Below, piece by piece: positions 35,152 through 44,740 of a stretch of DNA of 64,000 nucleotides. The notes under the pieces are model-generated. The model was not told the DNA's origin and made no database searches. It was given only the letters and a program-made list of their open reading frames with translations. Origin of the DNA: Shewanella sp. NFH-SH190041 (GTDB lineage Bacteria > Pseudomonadota > Gammaproteobacteria > Enterobacterales > Shewanellaceae). Where the stretch lies: the NCBI RefSeq assembly GCF_024363255.1, contig NZ_AP026070.1, positions 3,286,001 through 3,350,000 of the forward strand, in the 5' to 3' direction. The translations under genes were made by a program, and so were the position numbers. Each line of letters opens with the position of its first letter. Position 1 is the stretch's first letter.

Positions 35152-35604
35152 TTAATATTCTAACCATGGAATATCATCTTCATTAACCCACTCAATTGAG
35201 TTCGGCATTACTGTTGGGGCAGTTAAAAACGCTTTCACAGCTAACCAAGCGATTTTAGGTTTCATAAAACATCCTGACGGCATGAACAACTCATCATCAA
35301 CCAAGGTCATGTTATTGATTTTTAATTTATTTCCCACGGAATAATATGACGATATTGAAGTTTGGTTATTTTCATTAAATTTACTATATGTAAGTAAAAT
35401 ACCATATCTTAAATCTTCTATAATAATCAGAGAGTATTCGATTCCATTATTATCGTAATATTTAAATAATCCATCTCCAGAGCCATCTTTCCATTTAGAT
35501 GGTGTATAGTTTAAGAAATAATCTTCATAATAATTAGGCTTTGGATATCTTTCCATTGCAAAGTCTAAAAAATTACAAATAAATCCTTGTCTATAGATAT
35601 TCAT
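35152..35604 (-). CDS. AT-rich orphan protein of unknown function, possibly an immunity protein
   Basis: 150 residues, soluble, acidic, no signal peptide. The ending NSIEWVNEDDIPWLEY and the preceding MPSGCFMKPKIAWLAVKAFL (conserved-looking aromatic and acidic pattern) recall small immunity proteins paired with deaminase or nuclease toxins, a resemblance from memory only. Base composition is far more AT-rich than the flanking hyd and pur genes, which suggests horizontal acquisition. No toxin gene is nearby. Confidence 0.5.
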   Translation of the reverse strand: MNIYRQGFICNFLDFAMERYPKPNYYEDYFLNYTPSKWKDGSGDGLFKYYDNNGIEYSLIIIEDLRYGILLTYSKFNENNQTSISSYYSVGNKLKINNMTLVDDELFMPSGCFMKPKIAWLAVKAFLTAPTVMPNSIEWVNEDDIPWLEY

Positions 35605-35778
35605 TCTAACTCTAATATATCAAACTACAAATTAGTTAATATCAATATTATTGATATATAAAATATCGAGGACAATATCATATTAGTAGTATAATGAAAA
35701 AGTCTTAAGCATAAATATGGAATGCTTTAATCAGTCTGGGGGTATGGTTTAAATGTATTGTTCCACGAGGCTAGGTTA

Positions 35779-36363
35779 ATGTTCACTTTCTCTCCCCAGC
35801 AGACCGCATTGGTATTAATTGATTTACAGCAAGGGATCTTACCTGTAGTAGGTGGCCCCTATTGCGCTGAAAAAATTATTGCTAATACCACGGCAATGGC
35901 ACACGCCTGTCACCAGCACGGTGTACAAGTGGTGTGGGTAAGAGTGGGGTGGAGTGATGATTTTGCCGATGCGCCACATCAAACTGTGGATGCGCCATCA
36001 AGATTAACGGCCTTACCCGCCAACTGGTGGCATTTCCCCGCCGCACTGCCGGTCACTGATGGCGATATTCATATCACCAAACATCAATGGGGGGCATTTT
36101 ATGGCACAGATTTGGATTTACAGTTGCGGCGTCGGGGCATTCAGACCCTGATTTTAGGTGGCGTAAGTACCAATATTGGCGTTGAATCAACAGCCCGTTG
36201 TGCTTGGGAACATGGTTACCAACTGATTATTCCAGAAGATCTTTGCAGCGCTGCTGACCGGGAGCAACATAACACCAGTTTCCGTTATATCTTCCCGCGC
36301 ATTGCTTTGACAACAAATTGCAAAACGCTGTTATGCTATATATCTAATTTATCGACCCTATAA
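35779..36363 (+). CDS. yecD: Isochorismatase-family hydrolase YecD-like
   Basis: 194 residues from ATG 35779. Closely resembles E. coli Yec[71 protein letters not shown]. As in YecD, the position of the family's catalytic cysteine is Gly (NIGVES), so it is not a typical cysteine hydrolase; its substrate is unknown. The C-terminus runs past the expected stop into CYISNLSTL. A decayed inverted copy of this gene lies at 39364-39606. Confidence 0.85.
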   Translation: MFTFSPQQTALVLIDLQQGILPVVGGPYCAEKIIANTTAMAHACHQHGVQVVWVRVGWSDDFADAPHQTVDAPSRLTALPANWWHFPAALPVTDGDIHITKHQWGAFYGTDLDLQLRRRGIQTLILGGVSTNIGVESTARCAWEHGYQLIIPEDLCSAADREQHNTSFRYIFPRIALTTNCKTLLCYISNLSTL

Positions 36364-36489
36364 AATAAATCTAAACCAGATACAAATATTCAATATGGCC
36401 TCATACTGGGATAGTAAACTGACGAAAATACCTATTAACCTCAGATTTACTATCCCCTGTAGAAACTACGGTTCTTTTATAAAAATATT

Positions 36490-37953
36490 CTAATTAAAGC
36501 CTGTACAGTTAAATCTTACACTTTGAGTTCTGTCATTAAATCCGCCGCCAATAAAGTTTAAATCAGTTTGATTTAAATCTCGACACCCTCCAGCATAGCC
36601 AACATCTTTACAGACTCTAACAACACCGAATGCTGGCGTTATACTAGCAGATGAAAATGTATTTCTACTTCTATCACCGACATCCCATAAATTTACATTA
36701 TCAAAACCACTGGGTTTATTTATACAGTAACGACGCCCCCGCTGATTTGCATGTTCATAAAAGCAAATTTTGATATCCGCATTACGGCAATCATTATTAT
36801 TGGGAATCTCATCACCAACCCGCAAGCTGGAAACCTGCATCTGATGTTGAGATGAAAAGTTTCCACTCTCACTGTGCGTGACACACCAACCTTGAAAATT
36901 AAAATGTTGGCAGAACGCTACACTATCTATATCGGCACTGATAGAGAAAGAGCGTGATCTGTCATTCATAAAACTAGCAGTAATAGATGAAACACCATTA
37001 CCTTCTCTCAGATCCCAACATAATTTATGACCTGTTTGATTTAGGCCTTGATATAAACAAACTTGCCCTAATTGTTGAATAGGTTCAAATGCTTCTCCTA
37101 ATAACCTCCAACTTCCACTTAACTTAATAAGTTTAACCGTTTCACCTCGCTTAGGACTTATTGTTTTACCAGAATAATTAACTGATACCGCCCATGTTGA
37201 ATTACGGTAGAAAATCAACATGGTACCATCATCAACGTCATCTGTTTTTAAATTTAACTTAGATAACCAATTACCATCCGAAGTTTCTACTTTTAAAACA
37301 CCAGCAGATTTTAAAGCATCTCTTAAATTATTATCATTCTTGATACTATTTAATTGATTTTGGCGTTTTATTACTCGACTAGGCGTTGGATTCCACTGGG
37401 TACCATCAAATTCAAACTCTAACTGCTTGTTTTGAGGAATTGTAATAAATGGAGTGGTATGATTAACCGCAAAGTGTACTTTAGTTGAATCAAATGCTCG
37501 TCTAATAATTTTAATTTTAATACCGTTATCAGTCGTACCTAATTGGGGCAGGTTAAGATCAGGAATACCATTACCATCTGAAGTCACAATGTATAGGGGG
37601 CGATATTTTTTTAATAAACTTATAAAATAGGCAGAATCAGCTACTAATCTATCCATTTCTCTTTGTGTTTTTATCACACCATCGCTAACACAAAATGCAT
37701 TTCCAGCAGTCCCTCTCTTTACTTGAAAACGATAACCAGATCCCATTATCACATGCCGATCAGCAATTTGAGAGATCTGCCATCTACCCATATTATTGCG
37801 AAAAAATGACATATTATCTTGAACATCTTTTACTGGCACATAATATTCAGGATAAACACAATCTCTGGCAGAGGTTATTTTATTATAAACTACCGCATTT
37901 GCAGTTCCGCAAATACAAAAAAATAATACGATTACTAAATAGTTAAGTCTCAT
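36490..37953 (-). CDS. Secreted protein with beta/gamma-crystallin-like repeats
   Basis: 487 residues. Signal peptide to about residue 20 (CGTANA-VV). Two related beta-rich repeats follow, each with T-S-D-G-N...L-N-L and a T/S-W/H-x-x-x-V-N segment (about 118-200 and 222-292). The last 190 residues hold at least three beta/gamma-crystallin-type Greek-key repeats: VCLYQGLNQTGHKLCWDL, ICFYEHANQRGRRYCINK, VRVCKDVGYAGGCRDL, each with the x-D-R-S/T-x-S element. Twelve or more cysteines suggest disulfides outside the cytoplasm. AT-rich relative to neighbours. GGAGG 6 bp before ATG. Such repeats often bind calcium or inhibit proteases; the job here is unknown. Confidence 0.7.
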   Translation of the reverse strand: MRLNYLVIVLFFCICGTANAVVYNKITSARDCVYPEYYVPVKDVQDNMSFFRNNMGRWQISQIADRHVIMGSGYRFQVKRGTAGNAFCVSDGVIKTQREMDRLVADSAYFISLLKKYRPLYIVTSDGNGIPDLNLPQLGTTDNGIKIKIIRRAFDSTKVHFAVNHTTPFITIPQNKQLEFEFDGTQWNPTPSRVIKRQNQLNSIKNDNNLRDALKSAGVLKVETSDGNWLSKLNLKTDDVDDGTMLIFYRNSTWAVSVNYSGKTISPKRGETVKLIKLSGSWRLLGEAFEPIQQLGQVCLYQGLNQTGHKLCWDLREGNGVSSITASFMNDRSRSFSISADIDSVAFCQHFNFQGWCVTHSESGNFSSQHQMQVSSLRVGDEIPNNNDCRNADIKICFYEHANQRGRRYCINKPSGFDNVNLWDVGDRSRNTFSSASITPAFGVVRVCKDVGYAGGCRDLNQTDLNFIGGGFNDRTQSVRFNCTGFN

Positions 37954-38199
37954 GTATTACCTCCACTCAAACTGTTATCTGTCTATCCAAATAAATCCAT
38001 ATTCCAACCTACCCACGCCTGCTTCAGCAAAACTTTAAACTGGAGCGCAGCATGAAAACAGTACATTATCCCAGACAAATAATTAACTCAATATCACATA
38101 TGATTAAACACAAAACCAACAGCGCTCTTACACCTTAACCGTACTCCCACCGGCCCCCTATGTTGTATGTCTGCAACACAGTTGTTGGAAGCCGTGTGG

Positions 38200-39102
38200 T
38201 TAGTGGGAAAGATTAGTTTGGCGTTGTCCGTGAATATCGTATTGCGCTAAGGCTTGCCACAATAGCTGATTAGCCGATTGCCCCTGAAAATCAAAATTAA
38301 ACCAACTGTGCCCCCCGCCATCGACCCGGTAATGCTCAACGCTGACATGCCCCATACCATTGGGATATGTCAGGTGGGTAATCTCAGTGCCATTGTCTGT
38401 TGCCAAACGTGTGTTCGGGGCGGTTTCAGTGCCGTTAGCGTTAATCCAATACTCCAGCACCTGAGTTACGGCAAGGTAATCGTGATTGCCCTGATAGGGG
38501 ATAACCGTGTCATCACTGCCGTGGAGACTGATAATCCCCATTGGGTGAGTATAGGAACAGTCTGTTGCCAGCATGGTGGCGGCCACAGCCGCAACGGCGG
38601 CAATATTGGCGCTGTGATAGCAGGCCAAGGCATAACTGAACATGCCACCGTTGGAAAATCCCATGGCATAAACCCGATTGAGATCGATTTGGTACTGGCT
38701 GGCGAGGTGAGTGCGCAGCGCGTCGATAAAGCCAAAGTCATCGGCTGAGCTTTTATTGTCATTGCCGGGGAGCGCTGCATTCCAATGGCTGGTGCCCGCT
38801 AATAATGTGCCCTGGGGATAGACCAAAATAAATTGGTGAGCTTCTGCTTGGGGTCTTAAATCGGCATAGGCCATAAACTCACTGGCATTGCCGCCGTAAC
38901 CATGAAAATTAAACAGTAAAGGTACTGGGGTGTCAGCATTGTAGCTATCGGGAATATACGCAATATATTCCCGAGTTATACCATTGTGCTCAATTGTATG
39001 CAGTTGGGTTCCCGGCGGCGCTGTAGGTGTATCAGACTTGTTTTGTTCGCTACAGGCCGAGGTGAGTAATAACAGACAAACCGCGGTAAGATGAAACTTC
39101 AT
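38200..39102 (-). CDS. Lipoprotein esterase of the PHB-depolymerase (LpqC) family
   Basis: 300 residues from ATG 39102 (GGA 7 bp upstream; an in-frame ATG at 39114 lacks an SD). Lipobox LLLTSAC with Cys17. Alpha/beta-hydrolase: oxyanion LLFNFHGYGGNASEF, nucleophile elbow GFSNGG (Ser about 147), Asp in LHGSDDTVIPYQG and His in GGGHSWFNF. The family cleaves polyhydroxybutyrate oligomers or acetyl/feruloyl esters; the true substrate is open. Membrane-anchored, probably periplasmic or surface. Confidence 0.85.
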   Translation of the reverse strand: MKFHLTAVCLLLLTSACSEQNKSDTPTAPPGTQLHTIEHNGITREYIAYIPDSYNADTPVPLLFNFHGYGGNASEFMAYADLRPQAEAHQFILVYPQGTLLAGTSHWNAALPGNDNKSSADDFGFIDALRTHLASQYQIDLNRVYAMGFSNGGMFSYALACYHSANIAAVAAVAATMLATDCSYTHPMGIISLHGSDDTVIPYQGNHDYLAVTQVLEYWINANGTETAPNTRLATDNGTEITHLTYPNGMGHVSVEHYRVDGGGHSWFNFDFQGQSANQLLWQALAQYDIHGQRQTNLSH

Positions 39103-39363
39103 GCCAAAATCCATGGGTCATGCCTACAGTCATGTTAAGGTTAACTCCCATCGCGCAATAGCGCGCTCAGGGGATGGCTTGGGTTATTGTGCTGGAATAA
39201 ATGGCATCGCGGATAGTCCGTTTTCATCTGACATAGTCATGACCGCACGGCATGTTTGATGTTCGCGCTAATACTGTCTGCCATCCATTGCTAATTAAAT
39301 GTGGAGCAGACAGTCACAGCTCTGGGGATGAGTGTAGGCTGAGCGTTACACATTGGCAAAGTG

Positions 39364-39606
39364 CTAGAGCAATGCCTCACAGCGGGTGATGTGTGCAATG
39401 CGAGGGAAGATATAACGGAAGGTGTTATGTTGCTCTCAGTCAGCGGCGCTGCAGAGATCTTCTAAAATAATCAGTTGGTCACCATATTTCCAAGCGCAAC
39501 GGGCTGTTGATTCAGCGCCAATATTAGTACTTCCTCCACCCAGAATTAGGGGCTGAATGCCTCGACGCCTCAGCGGTAAATCCAAATTCGTGCCATAAAA
39601 TGCCCT
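39364..39606 (-). pseudogene. Decayed inverted fragment of a yecD-like gene
   Basis: On the minus strand this matches the 3' half of yecD (36098-36330) at about 80% by eye, from the GHFMA/GAFYG region to a stop. It has an in-frame TGA after the Asp-Leu-Arg-Arg region equivalent, another TGA in the 'SAADREQ' equivalent, and a 3-bp loss. Its end reads like FRYIFPRIAHITRCEALL, the normal family C-terminus. It lacks the N-terminal half. The remaining gap between 39103 and 39790 shows no other gene. Confidence 0.8.
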
Positions 39607-39627
39607 ATTGGTTTGAGGATCATTTAA

Positions 39628-39662
39628 AACTCAGTGTATGCCTCAGCGTACACTGAGTTTTT
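39628..39662 (+). terminator. Rho-independent terminator-like hairpin
   Basis: Perfect 11-bp stem AACTCAGTGTA / TACACTGAGTT with a 10-base loop and T5; no plus-strand gene now stands directly before it, so it may be a relic. Confidence 0.7.
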
Positions 39663-39790
39663 GTATCTAAAACCTGAAGTTGCCTTGCCCATGTTATGAT
39701 CCCGCGCCATAAGCTGATGTGGTTTTCACCCTGTCTCTACCCGGCCGTTTATCGGCCAACCAAAATAACAAACTGAATTAAGGAATGAAG

Positions 39791-40285
39791 ATGCAACCTT
39801 TGGTAGCTGTTGTTATGGGATCAAAGAGTGATTGGCCTACCATGGCGGCTGCAGCGGAAATTATGGATCTGCTGCAGGTGCCTTATCATGTGGAAGTGGT
39901 CTCCGCCCACCGCACCCCAGATAAGCTGATGCAGTTTGCTGACAGCGCAGCCAACAAGGGCTTTGAGGTGATCATCGGTGGCGCCGGTGGCGCAGCCCAT
40001 CTGCCGGGAATGATAGCGGCTAAAACCCGTTTACCGGTATTAGGGGTGCCGGTACAAAGTAAAGCTCTCTCAGGTATGGACAGTCTATTATCCATCGTTC
40101 AAATGCCCAAAGGCGTCGCCGTCGGCACCTTGGCTATCGGGACAGCCGGTGCATTTAACGCCGGACTGCTGGCTTGCCAGATATTGGCAAATCATGATGC
40201 CGCACTGGCTGAGCGACTGGATAATTTTCGCCAGGCACAGACAGATGCAGTCCTGACACAGGCTGATCCCCGACAGGAGTCATAG
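39791..40285 (+). CDS. purE: N5-carboxyaminoimidazole ribonucleotide mutase PurE
   Basis: 164 residues. Class I PurE signature: [12 protein letters not shown] (phosphate loop), [11 protein letters not shown] (catalytic His), [17 protein letters not shown] and [22 protein letters not shown]. Converts N5-CAIR to CAIR in purine synthesis. TAAGGA is 6 bp before ATG 39791 and directly abuts the alternative ATG 39785. It is 2 bp upstream of purK. I saw no PurR operator. Confidence 0.96.
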   Translation: MQPLVAVVMGSKSDWPTMAAAAEIMDLLQVPYHVEVVSAHRTPDKLMQFADSAANKGFEVIIGGAGGAAHLPGMIAAKTRLPVLGVPVQSKALSGMDSLLSIVQMPKGVAVGTLAIGTAGAFNAGLLACQILANHDAALAERLDNFRQAQTDAVLTQADPRQES

Positions 40286-40287
40286 GT

Positions 40288-41370
40288 ATGAGCACACCAA
40301 AGATTTGGGTTTTGGGTGATGGCCAATTGGGCGCCATGATGCGCTATGCGGGTCAACCTCTGGCGCTAGATGTGCAACCGGTTGATATTATGGCCCCTAG
40401 CGCCAAGACCCTGCCGTTAGCTGAACAGGATATTGTTACCGCCGAGCGGGAGCAATGGCCGGAGTCGGCCACCAGCCGTCAACTCAGTGAGCACCAAAAC
40501 TTTATAAATGGCCCGGTTTTTGGCCGCTTAGCCGACCGCTTCAGCCAAAAATCCCTGTTAGATAAGCTCGGCATTGCCACCTCGCCTTGGGTCAATGTCA
40601 CGCAAACCACCTCCGCCACGGAGCTACACCGACAACTGGGAGACAAGGTGCTGCTCAAGCGGCGCACCGGTGGCTATGACGGCAAAGGGCAATACTGGCT
40701 GTATGCCGATAAGCCTGATGAGGTCCCGGCACAATGGCATAATGCCGCCATTGCCGAGCAGGGCATCGCCTTTGATGAAGAGGTCTCTTTGGTTGGCGCC
40801 CGCAGCCGTGATGGCCGTTGTCATTTTTACCCGCTGGCACTGAATCTGCACCAAGATGGCATCTTAATGGCCTCGATTGCTCCCCTTCCCCGGCTTAATT
40901 CACTGCAAACTCAGGCTGAAGCCATGCTAAGCAGTATTATGGCGGAGCTGGATTATGTCGGCGTCATGGCTATGGAATGTTTCCGCGTGGGAGATACCTT
41001 GCTGGTGAACGAACTGGCTCCCCGGGTACACAATTCTGGTCACTGGACTTTAACGGGGTGCCATACCAGTCAGTTTGAACTGCATCTGCGCGCGCTAATG
41101 GGTTGGCCCATTGCGCCACTCGTACCCGCCCTGCCCGTGGCCATGGTCAATCTCATCGGGGTTGACTGGCAAGAGCAATGGCTAACGCTGCCAGGCGCTG
41201 AGCTATTCTGGTACAACAAGCAGGTACGGCCGGGGCGTAAAGTTGGCCATTTGAATCTTAATGTGACTGATGCCGCGCAACTGACCTGCACACTGGCCAC
41301 GCTAAAAACCTGTATGCCCGCGCATTATCTGGCGCCGCTAAATTGGCTAGGTCATGAGTTGCTAAGCTAA
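40288..41370 (+). CDS. purK: N5-carboxyaminoimidazole ribonucleotide synthase PurK
   Basis: 360 residues, ATP-grasp enzyme. N-terminal WVLGDGQLGAMMRYAG; central VLLKRRTGGYDGKGQYW ATP-binding loop; CFRVGDTLLVNELAPRVHNSGHWTLTG with metal/ATP residues. Makes N5-CAIR from AIR, ATP and bicarbonate, the substrate of PurE. Forms a two-gene operon with purE. Confidence 0.96.
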   Translation: MSTPKIWVLGDGQLGAMMRYAGQPLALDVQPVDIMAPSAKTLPLAEQDIVTAEREQWPESATSRQLSEHQNFINGPVFGRLADRFSQKSLLDKLGIATSPWVNVTQTTSATELHRQLGDKVLLKRRTGGYDGKGQYWLYADKPDEVPAQWHNAAIAEQGIAFDEEVSLVGARSRDGRCHFYPLALNLHQDGILMASIAPLPRLNSLQTQAEAMLSSIMAELDYVGVMAMECFRVGDTLLVNELAPRVHNSGHWTLTGCHTSQFELHLRALMGWPIAPLVPALPVAMVNLIGVDWQEQWLTLPGAELFWYNKQVRPGRKVGHLNLNVTDAAQLTCTLATLKTCMPAHYLAPLNWLGHELLS

Positions 41371-41449
41371 CAAACATGCTTATTACAACGGGACAATCAA
41401 CCCCATCACAAAACGTCCGCCTATAAAGCATGATACTGGCATCAAATAG

Positions 41450-41482
41450 ACAAAAGGCGCTGATATTCAGCGCCTTTTGTTA
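41450..41482 (+). terminator. Rho-independent terminator of purEK
   Basis: Perfect 14-bp stem ACAAAAGGCGCTGA / TCAGCGCCTTTTGT with a 3-base loop. Confidence 0.85.
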
Positions 41483-41571
41483 TATCAGTTAGTTATGTTA
41501 GTGCGTCACTTTATTAGCAGAGCTATCGGCATTCAGAATTCTGTCAGCGAGCCTGCTGCAACGGACCAATA

Positions 41572-42189
41572 TCAGCCGAAAAACAGCCGGGATAACCAAG
41601 AGCGGTCCAACTCTTTTTTACAGCCACGGTATTGGGTCGCATAACGGCGGGCACGTTGATCCACTTTAGCCGCCACCTTAATCAGCCAAGGTTTCGCTTT
41701 ATAAGTGCCGCGGCGGTAACCGCCCCACCCCTCATGGTAATTAAGGTATTGATCCCGCGCATCCCATTTGGAGACCCCGTTAATTTGATGGGTTTTATAA
41801 ATAAACCAACCCATAAAATCCATGGCATCACTAAAATTGGAGCGACTGGCCCAACTGTTGTCGGTTTCCCGGACATAATCATCCCACGTCATGGTTTTGG
41901 CCTGTGCATAACCATAGGCACTGCTGACCCGGCCAATCGGGATAAAACCAAGAAAATACTCCATCGGTGGCGCGGCATCGTGGCGAAATGAACTCTCCTG
42001 ATACATCATCGCCAAAGGCACATGTACAGGTACTCCCCATTTTTCCCGGGTATCCTTAGCGGCGTCATACCAACTGCGGTGCTCGGTAAAAATAGCGCAG
42101 ATATTATCGGGATCCCGGGGCGGAGAAGCGGCACACCCTGCGAGCTGCATCAGCACCAGTGCCGTCAATATGCGAAAAAGCCAAACCAT
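41572..42189 (-). CDS. SLT-domain lytic transglycosylase lipoprotein
   Basis: 205 residues. Lipobox LMQLAGC (Cys19). SLT-type lysozyme fold: catalytic Glu in PLAMMYQESSF (about 66), AYGYAQAKTMTWDDYVRET, and YLNYHEGWGGYRRGTY. It should cleave peptidoglycan glycan strands from an envelope-anchored position. The catalytic motif lacks the usual ES-x-F-x-P order details, but E-S-S-F is retained. SD AGGA upstream. Monocistronic. Confidence 0.85.
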   Translation of the reverse strand: MVWLFRILTALVLMQLAGCAASPPRDPDNICAIFTEHRSWYDAAKDTREKWGVPVHVPLAMMYQESSFRHDAAPPMEYFLGFIPIGRVSSAYGYAQAKTMTWDDYVRETDNSWASRSNFSDAMDFMGWFIYKTHQINGVSKWDARDQYLNYHEGWGGYRRGTYKAKPWLIKVAAKVDQRARRYATQYRGCKKELDRSWLSRLFFG

Positions 42190-42319
42190 GACAATGAATT
42201 CCTACAAGCAATAGCGTCTGTCAGCCGATCAGTGTTACCCAGCTGGCAGGCTTAGGCAATGGTTGAAATTCTCAACTGTCGAAAAAATCACAGCTATCAC
42301 AAAAAAGACTGACGCCCGA

Positions 42320-42772
42320 TCACAATGGCATACCGGAGGTCTGCGGGAAGTGACAAGTGATGGCATCTTGCTGCCACACCACAGGCTGCCAGAAATTTTT
42401 ACCATCGCCATCTGGCAGATAATGAGCAGCAAGATGGTAGCGAGTATTTGGCTTCACCTCTATGGTCAAGGTTTTCGCTACCCGCAGCGACAAGGGCACA
42501 TCTAACTGCGGTGCATCAATCAACTCCACGAGGGTAAATGTATGCCGGCCGGGCAGGAGTTGGTAATTGGGCTGAGAAATCACGCTGCGACCGTCAAGGT
42601 TGGTAACGACCGTGCGATATAAACCTTCCGCTCGGGCTGGCTCCAAATATGCAGAGACCATACCACAAGGCTTACCAGCATCATCAGGCGAGGCGCAGCC
42701 GCTCAAGGTCAAACCGGCTGCTAGCAGCGCGGCGAAAAACCGACCGGGACGCAACAGAAAAGCCGCCATCAT
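42320..42772 (-). CDS. Conserved hypothetical lipoprotein downstream of gshA
   Basis: 150 residues from ATG 42772, or 149 from the next codon, also ATG. Hydrophobic N-terminus with lipobox LTLSGC; the rest is beta-rich (LLPGRHTFTLVELIDAP; TIEVKPNTRYHLAAHYL), a pattern common to small envelope lipoproteins with an immunoglobulin-like domain. It starts 32 bp after the gshA stop, so it is probably co-transcribed. The frame is open further upstream into gshA but no good start lies there. Function unknown. Confidence 0.65.
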   Translation of the reverse strand: MMAAFLLRPGRFFAALLAAGLTLSGCASPDDAGKPCGMVSAYLEPARAEGLYRTVVTNLDGRSVISQPNYQLLPGRHTFTLVELIDAPQLDVPLSLRVAKTLTIEVKPNTRYHLAAHYLPDGDGKNFWQPVVWQQDAITCHFPQTSGMPL

Positions 42773-42803
42773 GCCGCTACCATGCGCAGCGGCCTCTCTG
42801 GGT

Positions 42804-44387
42804 TCAAGATTGTGGATCATTAAAGTACTCAGATAAGAAACTATCAAAACTTTGGCTGTCTGCAGCTTCAATTGCAGCCTGCCGGGCAAGGGAAGCTGAT
42901 GCTTCCGCCTCATAATCAGCTTGCTGCTGCGGCGTTAACGGGTAACCGCGCAGATATTGGCTGTACTCCTGCGCCAGATTTTTCACCCACTGACCATGCC
43001 CCATACCGGGCTGCAAAATGGCCTGTAGCATCCGGCCTGACAGGGTCTGTTGTGGATCATCCACACACACCTGCCACTGCGCCAATGCCTGCTGATAAGG
43101 CTGTCCCTGCTGCCCGGGTGCATTATCGAGCAAAGGCGCCAATGCCGCCATGCCGGTGAATATTTCACCCAACCAGTGCTGCAGGGAAATGGCCTGTCCA
43201 TTGCGCGCTAACATCAACCCGGGTTCTCGACCGGTTAACACCACGGCCCGTAGGTTTGCGGCCATTTCCAGCTCACCAGCCGCGTCGGTTGGTGCACTGG
43301 GTTGCAACAGGCAATAGAGTAAGAAAAGATCCAGCAAATACACTTGGCTGGCGTCTATTCCTACAGGGCTAAACGGATTCACATCCAGCGCCCGCACTTC
43401 GATATACTCCACGCCAGCCCGCGCCAATGCTTGCGAGGGTTTTTCACCGCTGGCCGTCACCCGCTTGGCACGGATCGGCGCGTAAAATTCATTCTCAATC
43501 TGCAAAATATTGGCATTAAGCTGACGGTATTCGCCGTCCACCTTCACCCCAATACGGGCAAATTTTTGCGATGGCATAGCGATGGCGCGGCGGATCCCAG
43601 CTAAATACTCATCCAGCGAGTTATAACTGATACTGAGTTTTTCCTGCTCCTGATTGGTATAGCCCAAATCGCTCATGCGCAACGAGGTGGCATAAGGCAG
43701 GTACAGTGCGCCAGCGCCTAAGGAAACAAAGGGTAAATTGGTCTGCCGCCCTTGAATGAAGGACTGACAAATCGTTGGCGAGGCACCAAACAGGTAAGGC
43801 AGCAACCACACCATGCGGCGATAATTACGGATCAGACTGAAATAGCCTTCGGAAATAAACTGCCCCAGCGGCTCACTACTGCCAGAAAAGCGATGTAACT
43901 GTTGCCATAACGCCGAAGACACAGAAAAGTTGTAATGCACCCCGGCAATAATCTGCATCAAGGCGCCGTATCTGTGGGTCAACCCAGTGCGGTACAAACT
44001 TTTCATCCGACCGGTATTGGAGCTGCCATAGCGGGCAATGGGAATATCCCCTTCATTGGCAACAAAACAAGGCATACTGACCGGCCAAAGCTGCTCACCA
44101 TGCAGATGCTGCACACTAAAAGCATGGGTCTGGGTTAAGCTGTCGAGCAGACTGTCAACACTGCTGCAAACCGGGGTAATAAACTCCAGCAGAGACTCAC
44201 TGTAATCAGTGGTGATACGGGAATGGGTTAAAGCTGAGCCTAGCTCTCGGGGATGGGCATCACCGGCTAATTCACCACCAGGGGTAACCCGCAGGGTCTC
44301 CCGCTCAATTCCGCGATGAATCCCCGCCAGGGCTGCACGCCCCTGCTCTGTAGCCAGACACTCTACCAATGCATTGAATGATTTCAA
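42804..44387 (-). CDS. gshA: Glutamate-cysteine ligase GshA
   Basis: 527 residues from TTG 44387, chosen because AGAAGG stands 5 bp upstream and because the open ATG start 34 codons earlier gives an unnatural N-terminus. E. coli gshA also uses TTG. Signature GIHRGIERETLRVTPGG (about 22-38), TTDYSESLLEFITPV, AGVHYNFSVS, and VEYIEVRALDVNPF identify the family. Catalyses ATP-dependent gamma-glutamylcysteine formation, first step of glutathione synthesis, which feeds the GST and GPx enzymes seen elsewhere in the window. Confidence 0.95.
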   Translation of the reverse strand: MKSFNALVECLATEQGRAALAGIHRGIERETLRVTPGGELAGDAHPRELGSALTHSRITTDYSESLLEFITPVCSSVDSLLDSLTQTHAFSVQHLHGEQLWPVSMPCFVANEGDIPIARYGSSNTGRMKSLYRTGLTHRYGALMQIIAGVHYNFSVSSALWQQLHRFSGSSEPLGQFISEGYFSLIRNYRRMVWLLPYLFGASPTICQSFIQGRQTNLPFVSLGAGALYLPYATSLRMSDLGYTNQEQEKLSISYNSLDEYLAGIRRAIAMPSQKFARIGVKVDGEYRQLNANILQIENEFYAPIRAKRVTASGEKPSQALARAGVEYIEVRALDVNPFSPVGIDASQVYLLDLFLLYCLLQPSAPTDAAGELEMAANLRAVVLTGREPGLMLARNGQAISLQHWLGEIFTGMAALAPLLDNAPGQQGQPYQQALAQWQVCVDDPQQTLSGRMLQAILQPGMGHGQWVKNLAQEYSQYLRGYPLTPQQQADYEAEASASLARQAAIEAADSQSFDSFLSEYFNDPQS

Positions 44388-44647
44388 TTTAACCTTCTCT
44401 TTTCTGATACCGGTTAAGGTAAGCTTTAGCCGGGCCAAATAACCTGGCCGCTTACCTCCGGGGTAAGATCCATCTGATGCCCATTTCACTCAGTCAATCT
44501 AACTCAATTTAAATCAACATCAGTCAAACAGCGGCGATACCCGGTGCAGCCCCCAAAATATAAGCAAGCGGCGCTGGCAGCAAGCCTTTATGCGCCGGGG
44601 TTGATGAAAAAGGCTTTATCCTCAGGCCATCTGTTCCCAACAAGCAT

Positions 44648-44690
44648 AAAAAAACGGGCAGCACCAGTGTATTTTCACTGATGCTGCCCG
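44648..44690 (-). terminator. Rho-independent terminator of the M16 peptidase gene
   Basis: Stem CGGGCAGCACCAGTG / CACTGATGCTGCCCG (one mismatch), loop of 6, with seven Ts following on the minus strand. Confidence 0.9.
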
Positions 44691-44740
44691 GCCATGATAA
44701 TGATTGTCAGACCCGCTGCAATCTTTTATCTAATACTGGG

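Noticed and set aside
42804..44489. 561-residue GshA from ATG 44489
   Set aside because: The added 34 residues do not belong to the family, while TTG 44387 has AGAAGG and reproduces the known TTG start of gshA.
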